A stretch of 64,000 nt of DNA from NCBI RefSeq assembly GCF_003265705.1, contig NW_020312904.1, forward strand, positions 2,731,936-2,795,935, read 5' to 3'. Positions 36,801-49,952 of this stretch are shown in pieces. Within the stretch, counting starts at the first letter, position 1. The number at the start of each line of letters is the position of its first letter. The stretch is from Callorhinus ursinus. Taxonomy: Eukaryota; Chordata; Mammalia; Carnivora; Otariidae. A program made the translations under genes and the position numbers. The notes beneath the pieces are model-generated. The model did no database searches. It saw nothing but the letters and a program-made list of their open reading frames with translations, and was not told the DNA's origin.

Positions 36801-36809
36801 AACACACAG

Positions 36810-39800
36810 CAGGTGCTCCCCGTGTGGTGGCTCAGTCCCTACGCTCCAGGGCCTTGGGCACACAGATGAGTTAAGAGGCGATGCCTTGCAGAAGCTCAGA
36901 GCTCCTCCCCACGGATGCAGGACTATGGTGAAGGCGTTCCCAGGCTGGCCTGGCCAGCTCTGAGCTCCCTCCTCAGTTCGAGCCCGCCGGGGACCTGTGC
37001 CCTGTCCCAGCTGCCCCGAGGGCTGTGGGCTCTCCCTCCCACAGCCCGGCACCGCTCTGCCCCCTGGCCACGGCCCAGCAAGGTGCCTGGCCTCAGACCT
37101 TGGCTGTCCGGGGAGGCCAACGTCAGGCTCACACACAGCCTCCGATGAAGCCCCGCCAGGTATGGCTCTGCCGGAAATGCTGGCTCTGAAGGCCTGAGGC
37201 AGCCTAGGGGGGAGGCACCAACTCCGCCTGTCTACAGAGGAGGAAGCGAGGTCTCCTGGGGTCACTACCGAGCACATGACACCGTCCTGCTGGAAGAGCA
37301 AGCCGGCGGGTGCGAGTGTAAGCGGCCTCCTCCGGCTTCGGCGGACTCAGCTCCACTCCCTACCACCCTAGAGCAGGTCTGATTTTATCCCCCATCTCAG
37401 GGAACAGACTCCACCACAATCCTCAGAGGACTACTCCTGAGAAGTTTTCCATCGACGCATTCTCTTTCCAGGGCCTTCAAAGCACCAAGATGTTGCCTCG
37501 GCTGTTAGGACAGAGCATCCCCAGCTCATAGGGGCAGCGGGCCCCCCAGTGCAGGAGCGCGGGACACAGGCCTCGGAGATGTTTCTCGGTCTGCTTAGCT
37601 GTCTTACTGCCTTATGCCAGGAAAGGTCAGCTGGGCAGCCTCTTTCAAGTGTCACCTCTCACAACGGGCCATTTGTCACTCTTCAATGTAATGAAGTAAT
37701 GGCATTTAACTCAGAGCACCCCTATGCCAATCTGTCTTCAAAAAAAGCCAAGAGAATCGGAATGACCCTCATTGTCAGAATGAGATAAATATCCATCCTC
37801 CTGGAGAAAACATCGGCTGACACAGGAGAAAACGCGGAGGGCAGCACAGAACACTCCAGAAGGCTTGCGCCGCAGGCACAGGGTCAGAGCCGAGAACAGA
37901 ACACCCCACCAAGGCTGGCACAGCTGCTACGGGGTCCTCCTGGGGCTCCCCACAGGAGATGGGGCTCTAATGGTTCCTGGGGGCACAGCCCAGACCAAAC
38001 CAGGAACAAAAGCCGCACGTTCAGCACAGGTGCTGTCGGTCAGAGGCTAACTTACTGCAGCATCTGCCACGAGGCCCGGGAGACTCAACACTGTGGGCCA
38101 GGAGGGGCCCTCAGAGGCAGACCCCAAAATGGCCAACAGTCGTGACAGCTTACAACTCAAACCCAACCGGCTCCAAAGGTAATACATGCCTCCCACCAGG
38201 GCATGCTGCCTCCACATCTCTGGGGCAAGGAGGGGGGCCAGGGGGGGCGGGAACCCAAACGGGGAGCCACCAGGGAAGCCTGGGGCCTCAGGAGCCCTCC
38301 TGTCCGCGGACACAGAGGCTGCGCTACGCAGTGCTTTGCCCCCTAAACATGGGCCGCGTCAAGGGACGGGGAGAGACCAGAAACACTGCCCCACCGAGAT
38401 CACAAAGGAGAGGAAACCACTGACGTGGACGGTTCCAGGCAATCCCGGGGTTCAAAAAAAGAAACACAACTCCAAGGGGAAATCGGTAGAATCACAGGAA
38501 TGGGACAAGCCTGGCGACAGCGGAGGGGACGGGGCCTTGGGAACCATGCCGCGGGGCCGGGGCTGGACAGGGCTCTCGGTGCCAACCCCTCTGGGCCACG
38601 GGGATGTGGGCTTAGCTAATTCTGACCCACGCTGCGCAGACGCTCCAGGAGCAGCTCCACAAGCTGCTCGAGGCCGCCGTCTGCCATGGGAGGTGGCTGC
38701 CCAATGGGGCACCCCTGGACCGTGACCCCAAGCACCCCGTACACGGCCCTCTCCCAGCCAGGCAGGCAGGACGGACAGGCTCTGGAAGCCAGCACGGGGA
38801 AGGTACTGCGGACTCACGAAGGCAGCACGGATACCAAACACATGACTGCCAACAACAGAATTTAAGCCAACCTGTTTCATCTGAAACTGGACTGGATCCC
38901 ACGTCCTACTGTATCCCGTCAGCACAAACATGGGCACGCACACACACTGCCGTCGAAGAGCTGCAGCCAGCCTGCTCCCCAGCTGCCCACAGCACCACCC
39001 ATCAGGGCCAGGCCCTGCACCTTGAGGACCCCGAGCTGAGAAAGCTGGGAGCTCTGACTCCCAGAGCCCAGAGTGACAGGGAGACCAACACATGCACAGT
39101 CTAAGCCGAGTGCACATGGGGAAGCAGGGAAGACACTGCCCGGCCCGGGACAGACAACCAGCCACAAGTGCACGTGCAGGCGCAAGATATAAAAAACAGC
39201 CATTTAATTTATAAAATCTCTCACCTGCCTTCTCAAATCATGAAACGGCTTTAGGGGATGATTTAAATAAATTCTTTGAAAATGCTACCCTGCCATATTA
39301 TTGTTGAAAAAGCAATTTGTAAAATAATCTCATCTTTATCAATGACACCGTTTATATCAAAAACTCCAACCCTCACCTGTCTGTGTGCACAAGCACCCAG
39401 AGAACATTACTCAGAAAGATGCCAGAAACATGACCGTGGTGCCCCCTGGGAAAGAACATCGCGGGTGGTGGTAACTACAACTCTTCACTTTTTGCAGAAA
39501 GGTAGAGAGTAAAAAGAGAACATAAATTTTCACAATTAACACTTAGGACTTTTGCCAATAGGGAAAAAAAATACTGTGTAAGCAGCTGGGATAGTTTCAC
39601 TAAGGTCTATCTTTCCATGGATAGCCCTAGAGAAAGTTCCCAACGGTGGTGGTGCCCTTCTAAGCGTTCTGAGAAGCTCGTGGGGCATTTGGGCGTCAGG
39701 ACAATTAGGGTAGGGAACTGCTGGCGATCAGTGAGGGGGGGGGAGGGGGTCAGCACTGCCCATCGTAGAAATGTGAACAGCATGGCACAATTAGCACATC

Positions 39801-40755
39801 CAGAGTCAGTCGTGACTCGCCCACCAGCCTGGGTGGGTGGGTGGACCGGCAGAAGGGTAGGTAGATATAAGGAACTAATAAAAGAATGGAGGACATTCTG
39901 GCTGGTAAGGAAAAAACCACACAGGGATGTAACTGCTATTCTGCAATATCCAAAAAGCTATCTTAGGTAAATAAAGAGCAGAAATTTCTTGTCCACATTT
40001 CCATGTCCAGAAAACCAGCAGGGTCAGTGGGTAAGGAAGAGGCAGGGTGATGGGCTCAAAGCAAGTCTGTTGTGGTGATGAGGCTGCTCACTGGACAGCA
40101 AGGGCACCTGCCGCCACTGATGGACAGAGCACATCCTCTGGCGCCAGAGCCCACTGCATCCGAAGCAGCCCTCGGAGGTAAGCGCACCCAGCTGACACAC
40201 GAAGGACCCACAGGAGGGTCATGTGCCAGGAAGCAGCTGCGCCTGGTGGTGAGTGGAGGCCAGCTGACAACGGCCAGCCTCTCAGTCTGAGACAGGGCAG
40301 CACGGTGGCTTCTGACTCTGCAGGGAGAGGAGGGGAGAGCAGCTACAACTCTAGAAAAGTACAACCTCGCAGGTAAAACACTCCCCCAGTCATAAAACAT
40401 GGGGTGGGCAAAAGAGCCCGTCACCACCACAAGCTCACTCAAGCTTTGGGTCTCTGGGGACTCGGTCCTCAAAGGCTCCCCTCCAGGACGACACCTGCCC
40501 GCTTCATGGGAACAGCCAGGGTAGCTCAGGCTGGGATCTCGTAAGGACCAGGGTGTGCTAGAAAGTAAAGAGGCCCAGCACATGGCCAGGCTCTCCCTCA
40601 CAGTAAACCAAATGGGGCGCCTTGGTAACCAGAAAGGGAGAAATACCTCAAATTTAAACAGAGCCTGTGACACGGGATCACCACGGCAAGTGTAGATGCC
40701 GGCCTCACCAAGCTCAAGGCGCAGTGAGCAGCGCAGGTTAGGGATGGGGGCATGC
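36810..40755. other. Intron, no gene seen
   Basis: GC-rich unique sequence to about 39185, then AT-rich and repeat-poor at 39190-39560. A GTGG/GGGT-type patch lies near 39728-39850. Long open frames (for example 36600-37301 minus and 38452-39165 minus) lack any recognisable domain. Confidence 0.4.
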
Positions 40756-40759
40756 CAGG

Positions 40760-41170
40760 GCTGTTAGGACTGCATTAATCACCCGCATCGCACAAACCCT
40801 GCAATAAACCTCTTCACGTAATTAGGAGCTTAACTGGTAATCAAAAATATTCTCTTCTTCGTAAGCTAGCTGGAATCGCTCCATGGTCTAATCTTTTGCA
40901 TTGCCCAACTTGGGAGTTTTAAATTTGAAACCCTGACACTTCGGTGATGGAGGTTTTAGCACTTAATTACATAGATTTGGGTTCCAAGGCAGAGGAGAAA
41001 GTCCTGTTTGGTAAGAGAGGGGCCGCCACTCAAGACCATAAATTCACAAAACTCGGTGGCTCAGCAAGAACAAGTAAGGTTATGATCAAGTTGGTTTAGC
41101 ATACTAATGTTTAATGTTAATATAAATAACGTCCAACTCAAGGTTACACACTAAACCACTGTCAGAGTTC
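40760..41170. other. AT-rich repeat-free block, candidate conserved element
   Basis: Contains aggactgcattaatcacccg, cttcacgtaattaggagctt and ctaatcttttgcattgccca. Low repeat content and TAAT-rich, with the texture of conserved intronic non-coding DNA. Conservation is not shown. Confidence 0.35.
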
Positions 41171-42640
41171 CCAATTCTGGTACGTGGCTGCAAACCTGCA
41201 GCCCAGAGACATGGACAAATGGTCAGTGGACAACACCAGCACACGATGGTCACAAGTCAAAGACACACCAAGGACAAACCTTGCCAAGGGCCGGGCAAGA
41301 TGACATGCTGTGGCCTCATCCAACTACCAGTCTCGTGGCCCAGCAGGCCCCAGAAGACAGGAACCAAGCAGCACCACTCTGCTTCTCGTCCACCTCCACC
41401 CCAAGCGCACCCCCAATCAGGGGCCCCCAGCCTCCTGCAAACCACAGGCCGGAGACAGCACTGATGGGGCAGCTGCTCCTCCCTCCGGAGGAGCACCCTG
41501 CTGCCTGACTCCGCGCCGAAGAGAGCGCCCAACAACTCCTGGGAGCACCCACAGCGGACCCTGTGTGGTACTGAGGGGAAGGGGGAAGGCAAAGTCTGCT
41601 TCTTTAATGATCCTTGTCTCTACAACATCATCTTTGTAAAAGAAAAAATTCTTAATTTCACAACACTCTTTTGGCTTGACTGGGTCTTTGATTTTTAATA
41701 ATGCTTTGAGTCGGAGTTTTTGTTAATAGAAATGCAACTGGTTAAAATACTGACTGATTCCATTAACACGTATCGAGCACTTTCACGTACCAGAAACTGG
41801 CTGGGGGAAGGGAGGAGATGGGGAAGCAGCCACGGAGCCTAGAGGAAAGGGCCACACGCATTCATTCGCCTACTAACTCCTGATGCACTCAAGCACCGTT
41901 TCCCGGCCTTACTTATAATGTCTGTTGACCAGACTGATTTACAGAGATGTAAATAAAGAGCCGGCCACATGGCGAGTGAGCAGTGTGAAAAGGGACGGGG
42001 CGGGGGGGGCATGGCAGGTTCAGAAGAGCAGAGTCCCCACCCCTGGAAAGGGTGGCCTTGGGAGGTGTTGGGGCTGAGCCTTGGAAGGTGGCAGCATCAA
42101 GCACAGGGGATGAGGCGATGGGGGAATGGGGCGGGGGTGGGGGGGCACCGCAGAGCCTGGAGCCAGTAAGCCTGCAGGACGTCCGCGTGACCCAGGCAGG
42201 GGACAGCTCATGAGGATGATACCACAGCCGCGGGCACCTGGCTCCAGAGCTGGGCTTCCTTCCGGAGGAAAGGGGGAGCCCCCAGAGACGTGTGCACATC
42301 AGAGTAACTCCTCACACTGGCGTCTGCCAACAGGGGTGCAGGCAGAGAAGGGATCCCATCTGGAGACAGCGCCGTGGACACGAGAGGCAAGTGGCGGTGG
42401 AGATGCTCCCAAGCAGAGCCTGCAAACTGCAACAACTACCGAGGCACAAAAAAGAACCCGGGCCCCGCCGCTGACGCCCCTCCAGTGAGGAAGGCCTGCC
42501 AGAGAACACATCAGCGCCACACCATGAAATGCCAGGCACTGGGCCGCCCGCTGCAGAGGACAGGAGGTGGTGCGCCAGCGTGCCCGCTCGGCATTTCCTG
42601 CACATAAGCGTCACCAGCTGCACCCCTCCCCACTCCGCAC
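41171..42640. other. Intron, no gene seen
   Basis: Unique-looking, GC-rich apart from 41600-41780. A stretch near 41760-41880 has weak MIR/L2-like words. No supported exon. Confidence 0.4.
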
Positions 42641-42795
42641 ACTGCGTCTTCACGTCCGCGTATCCCTGCACGACACGGCAAGAGCCCCGCGAGAGCAGGA
42701 CCGCACCTGCCATGCTCTCCATGTCCCCGCGCCTCCGCCGGTGCCCAGCACACAGCAGGGGCTCGATAAACACATGCCAAGCGAGGGCATGAAAT
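42640..42795 (+). mobile_element. L2 LINE 3' end, plus strand
   Basis: Contains gagagcaggaccgcacctgc, then ggtgcccagcacacagcagg and the terminal ggggctcgataaacacatgc. This is the usual order at the L2 3' end. Confidence 0.7.
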
Positions 42796-42799
42796 GCCG

Positions 42800-43555
42800 G
42801 CCAGGAGCTCACAGTCGAGAAGGACGAGTAATTACATCAACAGTTGCAACCAGAACATGGTGAACGTTATGCCAAGATGTTCTATGAAGAATGGAAAGAA
42901 TTTAATCCCAATTTCTCCAGTTAAGAGAAATATCCAAATTATTGCCGAATGTAAGACAACGTAGCAAGTCTAACTTGCTTCTACTAACGACAATGCAAAC
43001 AATGCTTAAATCAACAAGAGTTCGTCCAAACTGAAGGAAGTATTCTTGCAAACAGCATCACACACAACAAACAGGCCCTGCCTGCCGCCCTTCCATGCAA
43101 GTCCAGAGTTCTCTGAAAACAAGGCAAACTGTTTTCTAATTTGAGACCCCCTGGAAAGCTCTGACGGTTGCTGAGCTCGCCTCCAAGAATGGCAGACGCT
43201 GTTTCTCGGGAAAACTGGATACCCATGTGAGCCCAGCATCCTGCTGGGGCAGGCTCCACATGGTCCCCATCCCTCTCCCTCCCTCGGCCAGCCTTCATGG
43301 GGCACACACGTCGCTGGAGCCTGCAGCGGCCTCCAGAGACGCAGTGGCACTGGGAACCTCTCGTCAGGGCACAGGACAAAAGCCTTCCTTCACATATAGT
43401 CACTGCATTGAGGGATTTAGGCCCCTCGTTATTTGTTCATGAGGAAAGAGTAGAAGACTTGCAGCCATGACCATCTTTCTGAAGCCGTGTGGCCAGGCAG
43501 GAGATTCTGCAGAGACCCCCATCCTTCAGAAAGCAGGCGACAGATTCATACACAG
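42800..43555. other. Intron, no gene seen
   Basis: Unique-looking sequence, AT-rich at 42850-43060 then GC-rich. No supported feature. Confidence 0.4.
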
Positions 43556-43559
43556 AGTA

Positions 43560-43740
43560 AGCCCGTGTGAATCATGATCATCTGAACGTGCAAACTGATC
43601 ATAAATCAATCCATTAAACTGATCTATTCCCTTTACCTAATTAAGTCAAAAATAATTACTTGAAAGATGAATGGGTCTTTAAATCAATCAGCAAATGCTC
43701 CCTCACTCAAACCATTAATAATGCAGCCAAATGGAAAGAA
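43560..43740. other. AT-rich repeat-free block, candidate conserved element
   Basis: Contains atcatgatcatctgaacgtg, cctaattaagtcaaaaataa and accattaataatgcagccaa. TAAT-rich and without recognised repeats. Candidate only. Confidence 0.3.
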
Positions 43741-44029
43741 AGGTTGACCAGCACAAGACAGCTCATTCCCAAAAGCCTTGGTGCACGACCTCGAGCAGGG
43801 GATCAGGAGATGCACGCAGAGTGCTCCCCCATGCCGAAATGTCACCCCACTGTGTAGCAGACATCCCACTCAAGACGATGATGACAGCCAGACCACAGTA
43901 CAGCCCCAGGGACGCCAGCCTCCACTCATGTGTGCAGGTCAGCAAAACCCTCCGAGGGGAAAGCCCAGCACAAAAGGAAATGCTGGGCCACGTCACCATA
44001 CACAAATCTTAAATGGTTTTAAGTGAAAA

Positions 44030-44275
44030 AATTAGAAAGTAAAGCAGATTGGGGAAACATTTGCAACATATTACAGGTCAAGGATTATTATCAAAAATTC
44101 TGCAAAAATTTATCATGCAACAAGAAAAATATATAAGTAAGCCCACTAAAAGTGAGGAAAATATCTGAAAAAAGTTATAAAAGGAAGTCAATTCAAAACA
44201 AAGAGAAAGGTCAACAAAAGCATTAGTTATAAACAAATACATACAACGAGGTGCACACCAGCTCACCAATAAAAC
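44030..44275 (+). mobile_element. L1/HAL1-like ORF2 3' fragment, plus strand
   Basis: Contains ggggaaacatttgcaacata, aaggattattatcaaaaatt and acgaggtgcacaccagctca. These match, in order, the text near the ORF2 C-terminus of L1/HAL1 elements. Strongly decayed. Confidence 0.6.
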
Positions 44276-44414
44276 TGGTCAACTGTCAGAGTTTAAAATA
44301 CCCACCATGAACCATCTGAACCACAAGGAGCCCCCCAAACACAGATGCTCTGCTAAGGAAAGGATCAGTGGGTTTGAAAACCAGCCTGAGAGAACAAGTC
44401 AGATCCCTTTAGAG

Positions 44415-44535
44415 CCACAGAGTTCCACTGAGCGCAGACGGTGTGCCAGGCATGCAACGGGGGCCTTGGGAACCCAGAAGAATATGGCCCAGTCCTCGCA
44501 CGGCTCACAGTCTGGCTGGGAGCTGGGCCCCGCAG
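44415..44535 (-). mobile_element. L2 LINE 3' end, minus strand
   Basis: Plus-strand text ccactgagcgcagacggtgt, gccaggcatgcaacgggggc and cacggctcacagtctggctg follows the reverse complement of the L2 3' end. Confidence 0.7.
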
Positions 44536-44539
44536 GGTG

Positions 44540-47500
44540 AGTCCCTTGCCAACAAGAACCAACAGGCCACCCCTGCGCCCCACTGGTTGGACGGTGAAAT
44601 GGGAGGTATATGCATAAGATGCCATCACATTTTGCTAGTAATAACACAGCAAAAAGCCAAGAAATTCATTTACAGAAAGTCATACCACAAGGACCTTTGT
44701 TGCTGAGATGGTGTAGGATCCTAAAGTACTGGTTAATTGGGAGAGTTTGCTGCTCTAACTGATGGACAATCCAGCTTTCACTGACAGCTCCAATAAGGTA
44801 ATTCCGGCTGGGGCCATTTACAAAAGACTAAGTGGCTTTCGTTGTCCGTTCCTGGTCCTCAATAAATCATGCAGACACGTCAACTCCCAAATTCTGTTCG
44901 TGTATTCCTGCTAACTCACATCCCAGCTGGGATTCCTCTGATCCAGCTTACAGCCAGCCTGGGCTGTGGCATTTCCTAGTGCCTGGGCTCCTGGGTGTCA
45001 TGCACAAAGACAGAAATGAGGTTTACGGTCATTGCCTCTGCCCGGATTCTAACACGTCCATGTGAAAGGCCGTCTGTGGTCACTCCCCAGGCATGGCCTT
45101 GCCAGGAACCAGGCTGACGAACCAACCCCGCAGCTAGATTTTAGCAGCCCTGGCCAAGCCCTGACAGCCCATCAATCAGGAATTAATACATTTCAGCACA
45201 CTCTTCACTCTCTGTTACAGCCAGCAAATGAACCATAAACAGGAAACGTACGCTGTAACCATCCCAACTGGACAGAACAGAACCCCAAGGAGGGTATGCA
45301 GCACCCCCAAACAGAAGCTAGACGCACAGTCTGTGGACTGAACCACAAGGTCAGAGCAAAATGGGACTGTTTCCTTTCCATTTCTGAAACACGTTCCTGC
45401 TCAAGATAACTCAATCAACTGTGTGGCTCTTTGATTTGTCAGTAAGAAGAGATCTGTTCCGCCGAAAGGAACACAGGGCCCTTCCCTTCCCCCTGGCCAG
45501 GCATCCCAGCTCATGGCTGCTGCAAACGCCACAGGTCCCCGGGAGTTAGGAGAGCCAGCGCGGCTGCCGCACGCCAAGAAGCTACTCAAAAGGCAGGACT
45601 ATGGAAAAGTCCAAGAAATAAACCTCTTCAGAAATGACAGACACCCGATTTACAAACAGCTCTGCCCGCTCCCCATCCCTGTGCTAAGAAGCCTTTGGAT
45701 AAAGAATGCATGAAGCAGGCTGCCCAACCTTCCTACACAGGTGGCGCCGAACCAGGGCTCCAACCCACAGCACAGCCAACAACTCGGCACCTGCCAGAAA
45801 ATCGACAGCTGACAGCCCGGAGGGGGCGGGAGCCCCCTACACATAACAGCAACCGTTGCCCACACTCCCGTCCCAAAGCTCAGGCATCACCATGGGCTCC
45901 CAATGGCCGCTCCTGCTGGACCCGAGACCACAGTGCCTTTCGGCCTGGGAGGTTTCTAGTTCCCTGAACAGTAAGTAGAAAGCGCACTGGGAACTGGGGA
46001 AGGCAGAGGAAAGGAATCAGTGGCCGTTCCATTCAGAGCCAACCAACTTGGCCGGGAGACCACCATGCCATGGGTACAGCAGGCGCATCCAGGCCTCTGG
46101 AACCTCGGGGCCTGGGGAGGGTGTGGTGCAGGGGGCAATGTGTCCCCGGGAAAGGTCCCCAGGGCACGTCCAGATCCCGCAGGGGTGTGATGATCAGGCA
46201 CTGGGTATTTGAATTCACAGTCACAGAAAATTTGAGGAACTCGGAATTTCAAATAAGGGGGGATAATCTGCCATCTCTACCACCTAAAGCACAGCCAGGA
46301 TACCTGAGTGTAGTTACATTCCAATTTTTCCACGCATGCTTTTTGCTCAGCTCTTCTAGGACTGCAGTTGCATCATAAAGATAAATGTGTACCCTGCTGA
46401 AATCTGACATTTATAATGAGAATTTTCCATTTTATAGACACTACTTGAAGCCACGCTATAGAATGGTGCAGAACAGGCGACAGGGCTGGCGCGACCCGGT
46501 TTGCTGGCCACACCCCTACTCTGGGATGCTCTCATCACCTGAACACTTCCCATGACAAGGGATGCCCCCTGAGCATCGTGAACACATAAGGGATTGATCC
46601 ACATTGAGAATCAGTTCCTCGACATAAGCATCTCCAATGAAATCGGCAGGTAGAGGGTAAGGACGTTTTAGGGCTCCTGACAAATACTCGTGAAATATCT
46701 CAAGGAGGGTTTGCAATTTCCACGACAGCCAGCGTCTTCCAGGACCACCAGCCCCACCGATCTCTCCTCAGCAGCTCCTCCACCTCTGCTCGCTGGGAAA
46801 GCACACACAGCTCAGGAAACGGAGGCTTACTGTGCATTTCTGTATTTTCTGGAAAAGTTGACTTTCTTCAAAGTGTCTTTGTGACTGTCCCTTAAATCCA
46901 CCTCTGATTCACTTAGTTCCCAGCTGGAACAGCTGACCGCCGGCTGAACGTCCAACCACACGGAAACGCAGCGGGGGCTGCAGGTAAGCGCGGGGGCCGC
47001 AGCAGGGCTCTGCATCCCTCAGACGATGCCTGACGTGTTCTGAAGCCCTTTACTGGTTTCCTAACAGTGAGACTGTTTTCATGCCCCGAGGTAACAAGTA
47101 CTTGTGTTCACTCACGGGCAGTTCAGAGATGAGGACTCAACACTAAAGCTACATGGGTTAACAGATGAACCAACGCTAACCAGCACTAGTTACTGTGCAA
47201 TGAAGGGGTGAGGACCCCATGCAAAGCCTCGAAGGCCGGTGTCGGTGGTCAATCACTTTGTTGTCATTTCTCACTGACCGTCTGGGATTCCCCTCATGCT
47301 GGGAGTCCCGGACATGGGTTTCTCATTGTTTTGAGAAAATGTATTTTCTCAGGCGGAGAGGGCCATCATGCTGCCCCTGCACACTTCAGCTCAGTGGGAG
47401 GGCCCTGGACTCAGTATCACAAAGACAGCAAGAGAAAACAGACGGCTAAATCCAGCCCAACACCGTACCTCGCCTTATCTTTGTCACAGCGATGCGTGCA

Positions 47501-48898
47501 TGCGGCCAACAAGCAGGAAACAGACAGCCTGTCTCTCCTGTTACCTACAATAGGGACAGACTGGTCCAACTGGAAGTAGCAGCAGAGATTCCTGACCCGT
47601 TTTGTGCTCGGTCACCAGCAGCCAACTGCCACGGTCTGACTCCCCTTCCCTAGGCACTAGAGAGAAAACTGATCTTAGTCTCTGACACCGTGCTCCATCC
47701 GAGAGCAGCCGGTCTGCGTTTGGGCAGAGCAATGCACAAGGAGCCTGTCGACAACACAGAGGCATTCCAAAGTCCCTGGGGGCAGAGCTGGAAGGCGAAG
47801 CAATGGAAGTCTGCTCAAAGGACCCAGGGACCAACAGAAATCAAAAGGCAAACACGGACCACAGGTCAATAGGATGAAGGAGTCTGAAAAAGCCAAGTCT
47901 ACGCTGAGGCTCAAAAGAACATAAAATACAGCATATGCCAGAAAAATAAAGTCACATACAACACGTACCAAAGAACAAATGTGCCAGCTAGAGCACCGTC
48001 ACTGGTGCCAGAATGCTGGGAGGGGGCGTGGGGGCAAGGAGGGCCTCGGCTGACTCTGGCACAGAAGCAGAGGGTAAATGAGCTCGGGGCTGCAGCACCC
48101 AAGTGAGGGAGGACAGAGGCAGGCAAGTGAAGAGGTGGGCCTTCCCCTTCCAAGGCCCCGGGCCTGTGTGTGGCCACAGGGGGACAGCCTGGGCCCCCGC
48201 AGGCCTCACACACCGGGGAGGGATGCCCAGGGCCGGCCCACACCCGTCCTCCACGGCACTGCACACCCAGCAGGTGGCTAAGCCCAAGCACGCCCCTATT
48301 GTGCGACTCCCCACCCTCGCACACCACCGCACGCCGGCCCAGGCCATCTCCACGGCCGCCCGTTCCCGGCTGTCATCTCCCACTGGGACGGGCGATCACG
48401 GACAGACGCAGTGACAAAACTGACACACAGCGATCCCAGCAAACGCCCCATTCGTCACTCATGTCGTTTCAGGGTCACTTTGCTTCTGCTTCTCACCATG
48501 TGAAATGGAAAGGCCCTGCAGTGCAAGAAGCAACAACAAATGCCCCCGAGGGGTGGGGGTGGACGGTCGGGGGGCACGTGATCGTCATGGAAGCTGCCTC
48601 AGTGAGGCAGAGCCAGGACATACCCCCGTTTCACACTTAACTACAAGAAAAGCTTCACACTTTGGGTAGGTGGAAAGAATGACCCTGGTGTGGTGTACCC
48701 AGAGGAGAACGTGTTCTTTCTCTGTGGATTTCATGGAAGCTCCAACACTCAGCAATGCTGCAGCTCTGTCCCACAAGAAGCACCTGCAGGAGCCAAAGCA
48801 GGAGCCCCTTCTGAGCAAGGAGATCGGAGGGTCCTTGCCGCCAGAAATAAATGCTTGCTCCGCTCACACTCGGCATGTCCACAGGGGAGGCAAAGGTC
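44540..48898. other. Intron, no gene supported
   Basis: Unique-looking sequence, mixed composition. A minus-strand open stretch at 46516-46716 has a fairly protein-like composition but no splice-bounded match to any protein I know (see findings). A weak MIR-like patch lies near 47120-47160. Nothing else supported. Confidence 0.4.
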
Positions 48899-48912
48899 GA
48901 ACAGAAACTCTT

Positions 48913-49112
48913 TTTTTTTTCTTTTTTTAAGATTTTATTAATTTGACAGAGAGAGAGACAGAAGAGAGGGAACACAAGCAGAGGGAGTGGGAGAGGGAGA
49001 AGCAGGCCTCCCACTGAGCAGGGAGCCCGATGTGGGGCTTGATCCCAGGACCCCGGGATCATGACCCAAGCCGAAGGCAGACACTTAACGACTGAGCCAC
49101 CTAGGAGCCCCT
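48913..49112 (-). mobile_element. CAN-SINE (tRNA-Lys derived), minus strand
   Basis: Poly-T and aagattttattaatttgaca at the left. The tRNA-like head is at the right as ttaacgactgagccacctag. The perfect 14-bp target-site duplication gaacagaaactctt lies at 48899-48912 and 49113-49126. Confidence 0.98.
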
Positions 49113-49785
49113 GAACAGAAACTCTTGAGGAGCCACGGAGCCCACTGTCTTCTGGGGAACCCGGAGGGAAGGGCACCAGCAGCCCGGGGAACGCGCTGGT
49201 GGGGAGAGGAAGGGTTCATGCTGAATGAACACATCTGACCAGTTCCAACAGCTCTCCGACAGCAAGCATGCCGCCCAGATAGACAAGACCAGGGACCCCT
49301 GCCCAGACAGCCCTTGCCCCCCGCCAGTATGACAGGCGGGTAAGCAGCCCCGCAAGGAGCAAGGTGAAGATGCCGGCCGCCGTGGGACCACAGGCACAGC
49401 GAGGTGCTGTGGAGGGGCTGGGGGTGGCAAGCTTTGCAGGGCTCTCAGATCGCAGCCACTAGGGGACCCAGAAAGATCTGACGTGGTTTTCAATGACGCC
49501 CCCGGAGAGCACGAGCACCCAGGGAGGGCGGCACATACGCAAATTAAAGGCACTGCAAGGCCTTCAGGCTGTGCCCTCAGGACCCTCTGACCAGAGCCAC
49601 CACCTCCAGGGGCTCCCGTCCCAGACTGTCCCTGTCCTCCAGGGCCCCTGCACCCCTGACCTGCCCCAGCACTCACATCCCTGCCACGTCAGAACATTGT
49701 CTTCAATCTCGAACGCAGGAGAGGTGGGGTGCCCTTGGCGGAGCCTGCCACGACCGGGTAAGGGGGGTCGGGTGGAGACCCGACC

Positions 49786-49952
49786 CACGCCACCAGGCCG
49801 CGCTCACCATCGAGTGACCGTGCTGTCACTCGATACACAGGGCACCTGCTTGGACCATGGACAACAGCATCTGCATGCTTTCCTGAAACCACACCCTGAG
49901 AATCAGACCACTTTAAGGGCTGGAGAAAATATTCGGTATTCCCCAGGGCAAG
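49786..49952 (+). repeat. 167-bp perfect direct repeat, copy 1
   Basis: Identical over 167 bp to 50615-50781, offset exactly 829 bp, with unrelated flanks immediately on both sides. It carries an internal perfect hairpin (49809-49834) and has no match to a mobile-element family I recognise. It is in direct orientation. Confidence 0.97.
49809..49834. repeat. Perfect inverted repeat (10-bp arms, 6-bp loop)
   Basis: Arms atcgagtgac and gtcactcgat flank cgtgct. The same hairpin occurs in copy 2 at 50638-50663. It is a stable potential stem on either strand. Confidence 0.95.

Noticed and set aside
36600..37301. 233-codon minus-strand open frame
   Set aside because: Part overlaps an old L1 3' fragment, and the rest is GC-rich intron without domain similarity.
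38452..39165. 237-codon minus-strand open frame
   Set aside because: No known domain or exon borders; composition typical of random GC-rich translation.
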